Position numbers and translations under genes: made by a program. A DNA stretch of 21,459 nucleotides from CAZADH01 sp964483805 (GTDB lineage Bacteria > Muiribacteriota > Ozemobacteria > Ozemobacterales > Ozemobacteraceae): contig CAZADH010000082.1 of the NCBI GenBank assembly GCA_964483805.1, positions 1-21,459 of the forward strand. Reading direction: 5' to 3'. Under the pieces are notes generated by a model. The model was not told the origin of the DNA and ran no database searches. It saw nothing but the letters and a program-made list of their open reading frames with translations. Below are positions 7,464 to 15,126 of the stretch, one piece after another; position 1 is the stretch's first letter, and every line of letters begins with the position of its first letter.

Positions 7464-9209
7464 ATGAATACGACATTGCCGCGAACCGCCCGAGCGATGG
7501 TTCTGTGCGCTCTGGCCATGCTCGTTCTTTTTGCCTCGACAGCCCCGGCCCAGGAATGGAAACTGGCCGGCTCGGTCAAGGTGCGTTCGGGCCGGCCACA
7601 AGCGCCGCAGGTTACGGTGCAATCCGCAGAAAAGGGCAAAACCATCATCACGGTGAAGTTCTCGTCGTTCAACCTGTGGGAATGCCGCCACCTGTCGAAG
7701 ATGTATACGCTTCCGTCGTTCCCGGGTTGCGGTTTCGTGAGTCCGCTGGGTGACCCAGACACACCGGTGTTCACGAAGATCCTGCCGGTCGCTGCCGGCG
7801 AGACGGTGACTTTCGAGAGCATCGAGTGCGACTGGGCCACCGAAGAGGCCTTCGGCCGCTGGTATCCAGCCCAGCCGCCGACATCCGACATCGACAAACT
7901 CGACAACCTAGTCACCAACGAAAAGACCTATAAGCGCACCGACGATATCTTCAAGACGATGCGCGTATCGTTGAGCAACCCGCGAACCATCTGGAAGCGA
8001 ACCTATATCAGCCTGACGCTGATTCCGTTCGAGTATGTTCCATCCGAGGGCAAGATCCGCTTTCTCAAAGAGGCCCGCATCGCGCTGCGCCGCTTCCACA
8101 GCCCGAAAGACGGCGTTACCGAGACCGACAACGTAAAGAAGGCGCACAGCGGCTACCTGGTGATCACGCCGGAGCGGTTTCTCGAGAGCCTGACGCCGTT
8201 TCTCAACTTCAAGCGCAAACAGCACCCCGATCTCGAGGTGAAGACCCTCGAACAGATCGGGGCGACGGTCGAGGCGATCGACAAGGTCATCGAAGCAGCC
8301 GGCAGTCGCGGCACCCGCTCGATTCTGCTCGTCGGCCACTCGTCAATTCTGCCCTCCAAGCCCTACTGCAGCCCGTTCGAAGACGACAAAGACCCCGATT
8401 GCCGCGACGGTGACTACGTGTATCGCAACCACGGCAACGATGCGTTCCCCAGCTATCGCGTCGGCCGCTTCCCGGTCGTGTCCGAATCTGAGCTCGACAC
8501 CGTCATCGCCAAGACGTTGCGCCGTTGGCAGAATCCGGGGGTTTTCCAGACCCGGCCGATGCTGATCGCGCACGAGCAAGAAGCGCCCGGTAAGTACCAG
8601 GGCTGCGTGCAGGAAATCGTCGAGTCGGTGATCCCGCACGCGAAGACCAAGCTCGAGCCCCGCATGGTTCTCCCCGCGAGTCCGGCCAACGGCGGCCTCA
8701 ATTCGCGCAAAGAAGACTTTTATGCCGCGTTGAAGAGCGGCGTCGGCGTCATGCTGTATCGTGGCCACGGCGGCACTGATTTCATTGCCACCAAGTATCT
8801 CGACTACTGGGGCAGCCAGCAGAAGCAGTGGTACGAGCTCAAGACCGCGGTTCCGCCGGTGTTCTACGCCGTCGCCTGTCTGAATGGGCAGATGACCGAC
8901 GCCAGTGGCAAGCGGGTATTTGGATTGTGCGAAAACCTGCTCACGTCACAGTCGTGCGGTGTTTCGGCAGCGATCGGCGCGATTCAACCGAGCCCGACGA
9001 TCCCAAATCACACGTTCGCCTGGAACCTCATGTATTACACCTACGTCGAACCGCAGCCATGCGTCGGCGACGTGTTCATGAAGGCAACAATGGCCACGGC
9101 GCTCCATGGGTTCAACAACACCGAAGGCACGGCGTCCTGGGCCTGGGTTGCCGACCTCTACAATCTGTATGGTGATCCGGAGTTGCCGGTCACGGCGCTG
9201 AAGAACTGA
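7464..9209 (+). CDS. Exported C25 (gingipain-type) cysteine peptidase
   Basis: 581-aa secreted cysteine endopeptidase of family C25 (caspase-like fold). A Sec signal peptide spans residues 1-29 (n-region with Arg7 and Arg10, hydrophobic 12-25, cleavage after APA29). Residues at about 30-240 resemble a C25 propeptide (LGDPDTPVFTKILPVAAGE). The catalytic domain follows: RSILLVGHSS, then YRGHGG with catalytic His435, then VACLNG with catalytic Cys472. It ends in the family-typical NLYGDPELPV only a few residues before the stop. There is no C-terminal Ig-like or type IX sorting domain as in Porphyromonas gingipains, so it is probably released to the periplasm or exported another way. Substrate is unknown. 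It is separated from the cyclases by a repeat and a likely promoter and has its own terminator, so it is probably monocistronic. Confidence 0.88.
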   Translation: MNTTLPRTARAMVLCALAMLVLFASTAPAQEWKLAGSVKVRSGRPQAPQVTVQSAEKGKTIITVKFSSFNLWECRHLSKMYTLPSFPGCGFVSPLGDPDTPVFTKILPVAAGETVTFESIECDWATEEAFGRWYPAQPPTSDIDKLDNLVTNEKTYKRTDDIFKTMRVSLSNPRTIWKRTYISLTLIPFEYVPSEGKIRFLKEARIALRRFHSPKDGVTETDNVKKAHSGYLVITPERFLESLTPFLNFKRKQHPDLEVKTLEQIGATVEAIDKVIEAAGSRGTRSILLVGHSSILPSKPYCSPFEDDKDPDCRDGDYVYRNHGNDAFPSYRVGRFPVVSESELDTVIAKTLRRWQNPGVFQTRPMLIAHEQEAPGKYQGCVQEIVESVIPHAKTKLEPRMVLPASPANGGLNSRKEDFYAALKSGVGVMLYRGHGGTDFIATKYLDYWGSQQKQWYELKTAVPPVFYAVACLNGQMTDASGKRVFGLCENLLTSQSCGVSAAIGAIQPSPTIPNHTFAWNLMYYTYVEPQPCVGDVFMKATMATALHGFNNTEGTASWAWVADLYNLYGDPELPVTALKN

Positions 9210-9240
9210 CCCGGCCCGGGATTACGGCCCCATCGACAGA

Positions 9241-9267
9241 CCGCCCGCCACAACCGGCGGGCGGTTT
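9241..9267. terminator. Terminator between convergent C25 peptidase and PPTase genes
   Basis: CCGCCCGCC (9241-9249) and GGCGGGCGG (9256-9264) form a perfect 9-bp GC stem with loop ACAACC, followed by TTT. It lies between two convergent stop codons (9209 and 9288) and could serve both genes, although no comparable T-run exists on the minus strand. Confidence 0.75.
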
Positions 9268-9287
9268 CGGTTAACTGCAGCCGGCGA

Positions 9288-10118
9288 TCAGCGAAGTTCG
9301 ACGCACCAGGCGCCCACATAATCGGCATCGAGAGCGAACGTCGAAAATGCCCAGCCGCCGACCTCGTCGGGGCGACCCGAGCGCACGGATGCGCGAAGTG
9401 GGCGTTTGCCGCCATGGATGGCTGTCCCAAACGTCAGTTTCGGGCAGTGCAAACGACCCATCGGCTCAAAACCGGCATCGCCCCCTGTGTCATACATTGT
9501 ATTGCTTCTTCGAATACCGGCCATACCTTCGCCTGTCGCCTTGACGAAGGCCTCTTTCAAGGCCCAGATCGCAAAGAACCGCCGCTGCCGCTGTTCGGCC
9601 GGAGTCGCGGCGAGCAACGCCCGTTCGCCGGGCGAGAAGTAGCGCTCGGCAATCCCGGCGAACGATCGCACGCCGGCCACGTGCTCGACATCGACCCCCA
9701 CGCGATTCCAGGCGAAGGCATAGACCGCGAGTTCATGGGAATGCGAGAGGTTGAACTGCAGCCGGCTCTCGGGCAGATACGGTTTGCCATTCGGCGCGTA
9801 GGCGAACCGAGGCTCACGCGGGTCGCCGCCGAGAAAGCGGCAGACCAGCGAGCGCAGGGTTCCCCGCGCCACGATGAACCGGCGACGGTCTTTCTCGAAG
9901 CGGTACCGGTCGGCCCGCCGGCACTCGTCATCAGAGAGCAGTGCCCGCAAGCGCGCCACGGTGTCGGGTGGTTCGTCGAGACGGGCGCGCAACAGAACCA
10001 ATCGGTTTCGATCGAGCACGGCACGACACTCGTCAGGGGTGCTCTGGAACTGCGTCCCCCAACCGACAGCCGCCTCTCCAATGCACGATTCCGGCGGCGT
10101 GGTCATGGTCGACGGCAT
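9288..10118 (-). CDS. Sfp-type 4'-phosphopantetheinyl transferase
   Basis: Transfers 4'-phosphopantetheine from coenzyme A to a Ser of acyl- or peptidyl-carrier proteins, in the cytoplasm. The 276-aa length fits the Sfp/HetI/EntD group and not the short AcpS type. Family motifs are NGKPYLP (110-116), NLSHS (123-127), GVDVEHV (141-147, Mg ligands D143 and E145) and FFAIWALKEAFVKATG (181-196, with W185, K188, E189). ATG 10118 is the longest start; ATG 10106 (fifth codon) is an alternative, and neither has a clear SD. No carrier protein or synthase is encoded in the window, so the target is unknown; it could serve fatty acid, polyketide or nonribosomal synthesis elsewhere. It is divergent from the cti-like gene. 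A CATAAT hexamer on the minus strand (10180-10175) could be its -10, without a good -35. Confidence 0.92.
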   Translation of the reverse strand: MPSTMTTPPESCIGEAAVGWGTQFQSTPDECRAVLDRNRLVLLRARLDEPPDTVARLRALLSDDECRRADRYRFEKDRRRFIVARGTLRSLVCRFLGGDPREPRFAYAPNGKPYLPESRLQFNLSHSHELAVYAFAWNRVGVDVEHVAGVRSFAGIAERYFSPGERALLAATPAEQRQRRFFAIWALKEAFVKATGEGMAGIRRSNTMYDTGGDAGFEPMGRLHCPKLTFGTAIHGGKRPLRASVRSGRPDEVGGWAFSTFALDADYVGAWCVELR

Positions 10119-10152
10119 TGACTGGTGTTCACGATTACCTCACCAACGTTTC

Positions 10153-10165
10153 TGTTGCAGCAACA
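10153..10165. promoter_or_regulatory. Short inverted repeat in the divergent PPTase/cti intergenic region
   Basis: TGTTGC-A-GCAACA is a perfect 6+1+6 inverted repeat between the two divergent genes, close to the CATAAT hexamer on the minus strand. It could be an operator. There is no second copy and no recognised regulator, so this is weak. Confidence 0.25.
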
Positions 10166-10243
10166 TTGTGCCACATTATGTTTGGGCCGCGGAAACGAAA
10201 GTGCCAATGATCACAAGGCCATCCGCCGCCGAATTCCCGAAAG

Positions 10244-10272
10244 TGGACACCCCCCGGGTTCTCGGCTAGAAT
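10244..10272 (+). promoter_or_regulatory. sigma70-type promoter of the cti-like gene
   Basis: -35 TGGACA (10244-10249), exactly 17 bases of spacer, -10 TAGAAT (10267-10272), each 5 of 6 matches to consensus. The start point would be near 10279, leaving a leader of about 70 bases before ATG 10349. Confidence 0.7.
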
Positions 10273-10348
10273 TTACAATCGGTATCGTTCGCGACAGAGC
10301 GAAACGCTCATCACACCGAAAGCGAACGAACAACCGGGGGGGGAACTC

Positions 10349-12958
10349 ATGCTGCTGTCGACAGTGAAGATACATCAAGTCCGGTCGCCCACGTCATCCC
10401 ATCGCCACGGGAGCAGCCTCCTGTGGACGGTCTGCCTGGGCATGCTCGCACTGCTGATCACGGTTCTGCCGGCCACGACCTGGGCCACCCCGTTCGAAAC
10501 CGGCAACGTCAGCGTCACCAACGGCGGCGAATTGGCCGACTATTACTTCGACACCATTCAACCCATTCTCGGCCGCCGTTGCACGGTGTGCCACGGCTGC
10601 GAGAACTCGCCGTGCAGTCTCAAGCTCGTGTCATACAAGGGCCTAGAACGAGGCGGCACGCAGGTGCAGAGCCGCACCGATCTCGCCGTGAAGGGTTTCG
10701 AAGCCCTTCGCCTCAAAGACGGTCCGCTCCAGGGTTCCGATCAAGCCTGGAAAGACGCGTGGCAGAAAGACCGCCCCGAAGATCAGCGGTTCAACCCGGT
10801 TGCCCCCGATGCGAGTCAGGGGGGCGCCAATGCGACCGACTCACTTCTCTACAAGTTCATTCTGCAAGGGAACCAGGTCAACAAGCCTGGTTTCGACCGC
10901 ACCTCGGTGCGCAAACTCGAACAAGACCGTTACGACGGCGGCACGAACCAGTGCGTTGCCAATGCGTCTGAATACACGCAGTGGCGTCTGCAGAACCCGG
11001 GCGGCGGCATGCCGTTCGGTTGCCCCGGTCTGAAGCGGTTGTCCGACGGCGGTTACGCAGCGGGCGAGTTCGACATCATGGAAGCCTGGATTCTCAAAGG
11101 CGCCCAGGGCCCGTCGGCCGCCGCGGTGGCAAACCACGCGACCCCGAAAAAGATGTCGACGGTCGAGCGCTGGGAAGCGTATCTGAATCAACCCAACAAC
11201 AAGCAGCGCCTCGTGTCGCGCTTCCTCTACGAGCATCTGTTCCGCGCGCACATCGCCTTCAAAGACGTGCCCGGCGAATTCTACATGATGGTGCGGGCCG
11301 CGAATCCGCCTGGCGACTACCCGGTGCGGGAATTCGTCACCAACGCCCCCAACGACCCGCCCTTTGAATCACAGCCGAACATCCAGTTCTACTACCGCCT
11401 CGACAAGATCACCGATCTGGTCGCCCTCAAAGACCACATCGTCTGGGAGGCCGACGATCAGAAACTCGCGCGCCTCCGCCACCTGTTCGAGAACGAGGCG
11501 CCGGCCTGGAAGGTCGACAAACTGCCGGGTTACGAGAGCAAGAACCCGTTCATCTACTTCCAGCAGATTCCACCATCAATACGTTATAAATACCTCCTCG
11601 ACAACTCGAAGAACGTGCTCGAGAACCTGGTCCGTTCGCCGGTCTGCAACGGCAGCAAAGCCACGTCGGCCATGGACGACTACGTTTGGGCGTGGTTCAT
11701 CAAACCCGAGGCCGATCCGACTGCGCAAGACACCGGCGCGGCGGCATTCAGTCCCGCCCAGTGGGACCTGGTCAACGACGGTTACCGCGTCGACGCCTCG
11801 TATTTGAAGGGTGTCAACGCCCTGGTCAAGACCAACGACAAGTATCTGACGGAACTCGAGAAGCGGCAGCGCCTGGTGCGCCCGGAAGGACTCCGGGTCG
11901 ATGACGTCTGGAACGGCGAGTGCCTGTTCGATGCCTCGACGCAACGCGACGACCGCAATCCCAACGCCTGGATCAGCGCCCTGCGCCACGAAACCAACGC
12001 CTCGGTGCTCTACGGTGGCGAAGGTGGCCAGCCGATCTCGGTCTATCTGTTCAACTTCACCAACCTCGAACGCGCCTACTACAGTCTGTCGTTCAACTAC
12101 CGCGAGTGGGGCAGTCTGCAACACAAATTATTGACGTTCCGCGACTTCATGCACGTGCGCATCGAGGCCGAAGACCGCTTTCTGTCGCTGTTCCCGCCCG
12201 ACACCCGCACCATGATCCGCGACGACTGGAGTTCGGGTGCCGTCGGTCAGACCGGCATGGTTCTCTTCGCTGACCGCAGCATGGGCAACACCGACGGTAT
12301 CACCGGCATCCGCCCCGGCGATCCGACACTGAAGGCCACCGGCAAATCGGCACGGGAAGCGTTTCTCGGCGCGCTCGACCAGATCGTCGCCCGCCGTTTC
12401 GCCGCCTGGCCCACCGGCCCGATGGCCATGAACGCCAAGACCAAACCGACGAAGTTCGCCGCCAAAGACACGACCCGCGAAGATGTCGAGACGGTCATGT
12501 CGCTGGTCACGCAGCGTTCTGGTTTTTACAACTCACGTGTTCCGTCGGTGTCGTACATCCGCATCGTGCCCCAGGGTTGGATCTACACCATGGTCGCGCA
12601 CCGCCGGTATGCGGCGCACAACTTCGTGACTGACACCCTTTGGGCCCGCAAAGGCCAGGGTGCGTACGACTACACCTCGATCTATCCGGGCATCGTCGGT
12701 GACTACCCCAACATTTTCTTCGACGTGCCGTTGAATCGCGCCCGCGAGTTCTTCTGGGGCATGGCCAAGGTCAAAGACAACGGCGAGTGGCTGACCCTGC
12801 GCAACCGGTTTATGGTGCACAAGAACGAAGACGCCTTCTGGTTCACCGTCGACTGGTTCCATGCCTGGATGGCCAAGAACATGCCCATCATTGGCGGCAT
12901 CATGGACGTGCGCGAATACGACAACTGGGAGATCCCTCCGGAGTCGGCGAAAGAATAA
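10349..12958 (+). CDS. cti: Fatty acid cis/trans isomerase (Cti family, c-type heme)
   Basis: Periplasmic enzyme that converts cis double bonds of membrane phospholipid acyl chains to trans without shifting the bond, rigidifying the membrane under solvent or heat stress. The 869-aa product has an N-terminal export signal (hydrophobic at about 24-42, likely cleavage after A46). The c-type heme motif C78-T-V-C81-H82 follows QPILGRRC, with extra Cys at 84 and 89 as in Cti-type CxxCHxCxxxPC motifs. Family segments follow: SRFLYEHLFRAHIAF, FYYRLDKIT, NPFIYFQQIPPSIRYKYLLD, and a C-terminal part with GDYPNIFFDVPLNRARE. From memory the Pseudomonas enzymes are about 770 aa, so this one is roughly 100 aa longer. 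Heme attachment requires cytochrome c maturation in the host. A G-rich stretch (GGGGGGAA) precedes ATG 10349. It has its own promoter and terminator and is probably monocistronic. Confidence 0.88.
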   Translation: MLLSTVKIHQVRSPTSSHRHGSSLLWTVCLGMLALLITVLPATTWATPFETGNVSVTNGGELADYYFDTIQPILGRRCTVCHGCENSPCSLKLVSYKGLERGGTQVQSRTDLAVKGFEALRLKDGPLQGSDQAWKDAWQKDRPEDQRFNPVAPDASQGGANATDSLLYKFILQGNQVNKPGFDRTSVRKLEQDRYDGGTNQCVANASEYTQWRLQNPGGGMPFGCPGLKRLSDGGYAAGEFDIMEAWILKGAQGPSAAAVANHATPKKMSTVERWEAYLNQPNNKQRLVSRFLYEHLFRAHIAFKDVPGEFYMMVRAANPPGDYPVREFVTNAPNDPPFESQPNIQFYYRLDKITDLVALKDHIVWEADDQKLARLRHLFENEAPAWKVDKLPGYESKNPFIYFQQIPPSIRYKYLLDNSKNVLENLVRSPVCNGSKATSAMDDYVWAWFIKPEADPTAQDTGAAAFSPAQWDLVNDGYRVDASYLKGVNALVKTNDKYLTELEKRQRLVRPEGLRVDDVWNGECLFDASTQRDDRNPNAWISALRHETNASVLYGGEGGQPISVYLFNFTNLERAYYSLSFNYREWGSLQHKLLTFRDFMHVRIEAEDRFLSLFPPDTRTMIRDDWSSGAVGQTGMVLFADRSMGNTDGITGIRPGDPTLKATGKSAREAFLGALDQIVARRFAAWPTGPMAMNAKTKPTKFAAKDTTREDVETVMSLVTQRSGFYNSRVPSVSYIRIVPQGWIYTMVAHRRYAAHNFVTDTLWARKGQGAYDYTSIYPGIVGDYPNIFFDVPLNRAREFFWGMAKVKDNGEWLTLRNRFMVHKNEDAFWFTVDWFHAWMAKNMPIIGGIMDVREYDNWEIPPESAKE

Positions 12959-12980
12959 GGCCGTCTTCTCAGCGGCAACG

Positions 12981-13019
12981 CGGGGGCGTATGACAAACGT
13001 CATACGCCCCCGTTGTTTT
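12981..13019 (+). terminator. Strong rho-independent terminator after the cti-like gene
   Basis: A perfect 14-bp stem, CGGGGGCGTATGAC (12981-12994) with GTCATACGCCCCCG (12999-13012), loop AAAC, followed by TTGTTTT (13013-13019). It starts 22 bases after the stop codon. It also faces the end of the convergent minus-strand operon. Confidence 0.9.
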
Positions 13020-13087
13020 CGCGTCAGGTTACGCGCCCGCCCACGGCAGGCACTGTCGGTGTTTGCCGTGTTTCACGGCCAAGCAAG

Positions 13088-13765
13088 TCAGGGCCGGTTT
13101 TCCATGCCCGCGATTCTGTCGGCGTGGGGATGCGCAGCCAGCGCGGCCAGGATGCCGGCGTCGGCCCCGGTCACGACCACGTAGAACGCGGCACCGGCGG
13201 GGACGGCACGCCACCAGCCCTCGTCGTGCAGGAGCACGCGGGCCACGTCGGCGGGCCCAACCGTCGCGCCAATCGTCAAGCCCGACAACGCGGCAAACCG
13301 TTCGGGGCGGTGCACGTGCTCGGCGTCGAGCGGCGCCCCGACGCACCACCCACCGACGACCGCCACGACGCAACTCGCCGCGGCAGCGATCACCGGTTCG
13401 TGCGGCGCGTGCGCCTTGATCGGCAGTCCGGCCGACCCGTCGGCCTCGACGACCAGATGACGTGCGAGCGCGCCCAGTGACAACACGTCGTCGGCCGGAA
13501 ACCCATGGCACTTGCCCGTGGTCGGTGCATGCGCCACCGTAACTTTCAACGCCGGGCGCGCCCGCAGATCGGCCATGACGGCGGCCAGTTCACCGGTGCG
13601 CACGTCGGGGCACTGCTTTGGGGTCGGCGGCCAGATTTTGGTCGAGGTCGTGCAGATGACGCTCTCGCCGCGGCCTTCCCAGGCTGCCGCCAAGGCGAAC
13701 ATCAGCGTGGTCTTGCCGCCGCCGCCGATCAACCAGACATCGCGGTAAGCGAGCAGCGCTTTCAT
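13088..13765 (-). CDS. yqeC: YqeC-type selenium-dependent molybdenum hydroxylase accessory protein
   Basis: 225-aa putative NTP-binding accessory protein. A P-loop-like GGGGKTT sits at residues 14-20, right after a short N-terminal strand, followed by CTTSTKIWPP and, further on, VVEADGSAGLPIKAHAPHEP, a characteristic stretch of the YqeC family (TIGR03172 in published work). Established knowledge: YqeC and YqeB co-occur with SelD in genomes with selenium-dependent molybdenum hydroxylases and are thought to act in placing the labile selenium on the molybdenum cofactor. The exact reaction is not known. ATG 13765 is chosen because it overlaps the yqeB stop as ATGA; an ORF start at 13789 would run further into yqeB. 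It is last in the operon. Downstream only a weak hairpin (13065-13079) is seen. Confidence 0.85.
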   Translation of the reverse strand: MKALLAYRDVWLIGGGGKTTLMFALAAAWEGRGESVICTTSTKIWPPTPKQCPDVRTGELAAVMADLRARPALKVTVAHAPTTGKCHGFPADDVLSLGALARHLVVEADGSAGLPIKAHAPHEPVIAAAASCVVAVVGGWCVGAPLDAEHVHRPERFAALSGLTIGATVGPADVARVLLHDEGWWRAVPAGAAFYVVVTGADAGILAALAAHPHADRIAGMENRP

Positions 13766-14550
13766 CGATGCGCGCCTCGACCTCGCCACAGGATCGCCTC
13801 CAACACAGCGCCACTGATGGTACGACTCTTGTCGGAAAGCGTGAAACAGGCCCGGACCTCGCCGCGCGGGTCGACGTCGGCAAGCTTCAGGCCCGGTTCA
13901 GCCATCGCGCCGTCGCGCAACAGGCCGCGCAACACCCCGGCAATCCGCGTCGGCACGGCCGTCTCGCCGACCCAGGCCACCACGTCGCCGGCCTGCACCA
14001 GATCCCCGATCGCCCGTGCCCCGCGCACCCGCCCGGCCACCGGCGCGCGCAGCACGCGTTCAGAGGCAATACCTTGTATGGCTCCTGGCACACCGGTGTC
14101 GGGCGACGCACTGCCGGTCTCGATGATGCGACCCAGGTCGTGTCCGCGCTGGGTCTCGACCACCAGGTGTGCATCGCGACCGCACACGGCGCCGGGCCCC
14201 AGGCTGATCACCAGAGGCGCTTGCTTCACCGCGGTCGCCGCGGGCCGTTTGAGCAGGCGCGCATCGACGAGAACGTCGGGCCGCCAACGATCGCGCAGCG
14301 TCGCCTCGGGGTCGACCACCACCGCCACATGATCGGGATCGGCAGGCAGGTCCGCACCGGGCTCGTACCGCCGCCCGCGCACCCCTTCAATGGTGATCTC
14401 AGCGTCCCAGACCGCGCTGCAGAAGGCAACGGCGCGCCGCACCGCCAGTGGTTCGGCGATCTCGGTCATCGCCACCGCAAAGCCGCAACGAAACAGGCGA
14501 TGGGCGGTACTGCTGGCGTGTTCGCCCGCCCCGAGGATCAGCACCTTCAT
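13762..14550 (-). CDS. yqeB: YqeB-type selenium-dependent molybdenum cofactor biosynthesis protein
   Basis: 262-aa protein of the YqeB/EF2563 family, a marker of selenium-dependent molybdenum hydroxylase loci. It opens with a dinucleotide-fold glycine motif (LILGAGEHASS, residues 4-14). The middle contains VVVDPEATLRDRWRPDVLVDAR and KQAPLVISLGPG, and the C-terminal half has a small barrel-like stretch (VLRAPVAGRV...IGDLVQAGDVVAWVG) resembling biotinyl/lipoyl-type hammerhead folds; the last comparison is mine. It is cytoplasmic. The start ATG (14550-14548) overlaps the mocA stop as ATGA, and its own stop overlaps yqeC the same way, implying translational coupling. The chemistry of the family is unproven; involvement in selenium insertion is inferred in the literature from co-occurrence. 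Confidence 0.87.
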   Translation of the reverse strand: MKVLILGAGEHASSTAHRLFRCGFAVAMTEIAEPLAVRRAVAFCSAVWDAEITIEGVRGRRYEPGADLPADPDHVAVVVDPEATLRDRWRPDVLVDARLLKRPAATAVKQAPLVISLGPGAVCGRDAHLVVETQRGHDLGRIIETGSASPDTGVPGAIQGIASERVLRAPVAGRVRGARAIGDLVQAGDVVAWVGETAVPTRIAGVLRGLLRDGAMAEPGLKLADVDPRGEVRACFTLSDKSRTISGAVLEAILWRGRGAHR

Positions 14551-15116
14551 GCCCGTGCCTCGAGGTCGGCTGGGGTATCGAGATCGAGGACCACTCCAGG
14601 GTCGGTGACCGGCACGAGCGCGAGCGACGATTTGTATTGCTCGAGTATTGCTCTTGCGCCCCGGTCACCCGACAGTTCGCGCAGCGCCGCGAAGTGGCCG
14701 GCGCCGAACACAACCGGGTGACCACGCCGGCCTTCATACGCCGGCGCGACGATGCCGCGCGGGCCGAGTGGGCGCCAGGCGGCGATCAGCGCGGCGATGG
14801 TCGCCGACGCGATCTCGGGCATGTCGGCAAGCCCGACCACCACGGCGGTGGTCTCGGGCGGCAGCGCGCGCGCAGCGAGACGCAGCGACCCGCCCATCCC
14901 TTCGTCGGCATCGGGGTTGACCAGCGTGCGCACCCGCGGCAAAGCAGGCCCTTCGGCCCCGGCCCGCCGCACCAGAAGAATGTGCGCGAACTCGGCCACG
15001 GCCGACCACCGATCGACCGTGGCCGCAAGCACCGTCGCGCCACGCCACGGCAGGCCGAGTTTGTCGCGCCCCATGCGGCGCGAAGCCCCTGCGGCCAGCA
15101 AGACGCCCAGGATCAC
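14547..15116 (-). CDS. mocA: MocA-like molybdenum cofactor cytidylyltransferase
   Basis: Predicted to convert Mo-molybdopterin and CTP into the cytosine dinucleotide form of the cofactor used by xanthine-oxidase-family enzymes. The nucleotidyltransferase signature LAAGASRRMGRDKL is at residues 7-20, the metal-binding Asp in VVGLADMP, and RRGHPVVFG and DPGVVLDLDTPADL further on. These match the MobA/MocA fold and favour MocA. From GTG 15116 the protein is 189 aa, the usual length. That start lies 10 bases after the stop of the hydroxylase gene, with AAGG about 7 bases upstream; a longer open frame reaching back to 15197 would overlap the hydroxylase gene and is rejected. It is followed by yqeB with a 4-base overlap. 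Confidence 0.88.
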   Translation of the reverse strand: MILGVLLAAGASRRMGRDKLGLPWRGATVLAATVDRWSAVAEFAHILLVRRAGAEGPALPRVRTLVNPDADEGMGGSLRLAARALPPETTAVVVGLADMPEIASATIAALIAAWRPLGPRGIVAPAYEGRRGHPVVFGAGHFAALRELSGDRGARAILEQYKSSLALVPVTDPGVVLDLDTPADLEARA

Positions 15117-15126
15117 CAGGGATGCC

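Noticed and set aside
13065..13079. Hairpin GCCGTG-TTT-CACGGC as terminator of the molybdenum hydroxylase operon
   Set aside because: Only 6 bp with a 3-base loop and no T-run on the minus strand; too weak to call.
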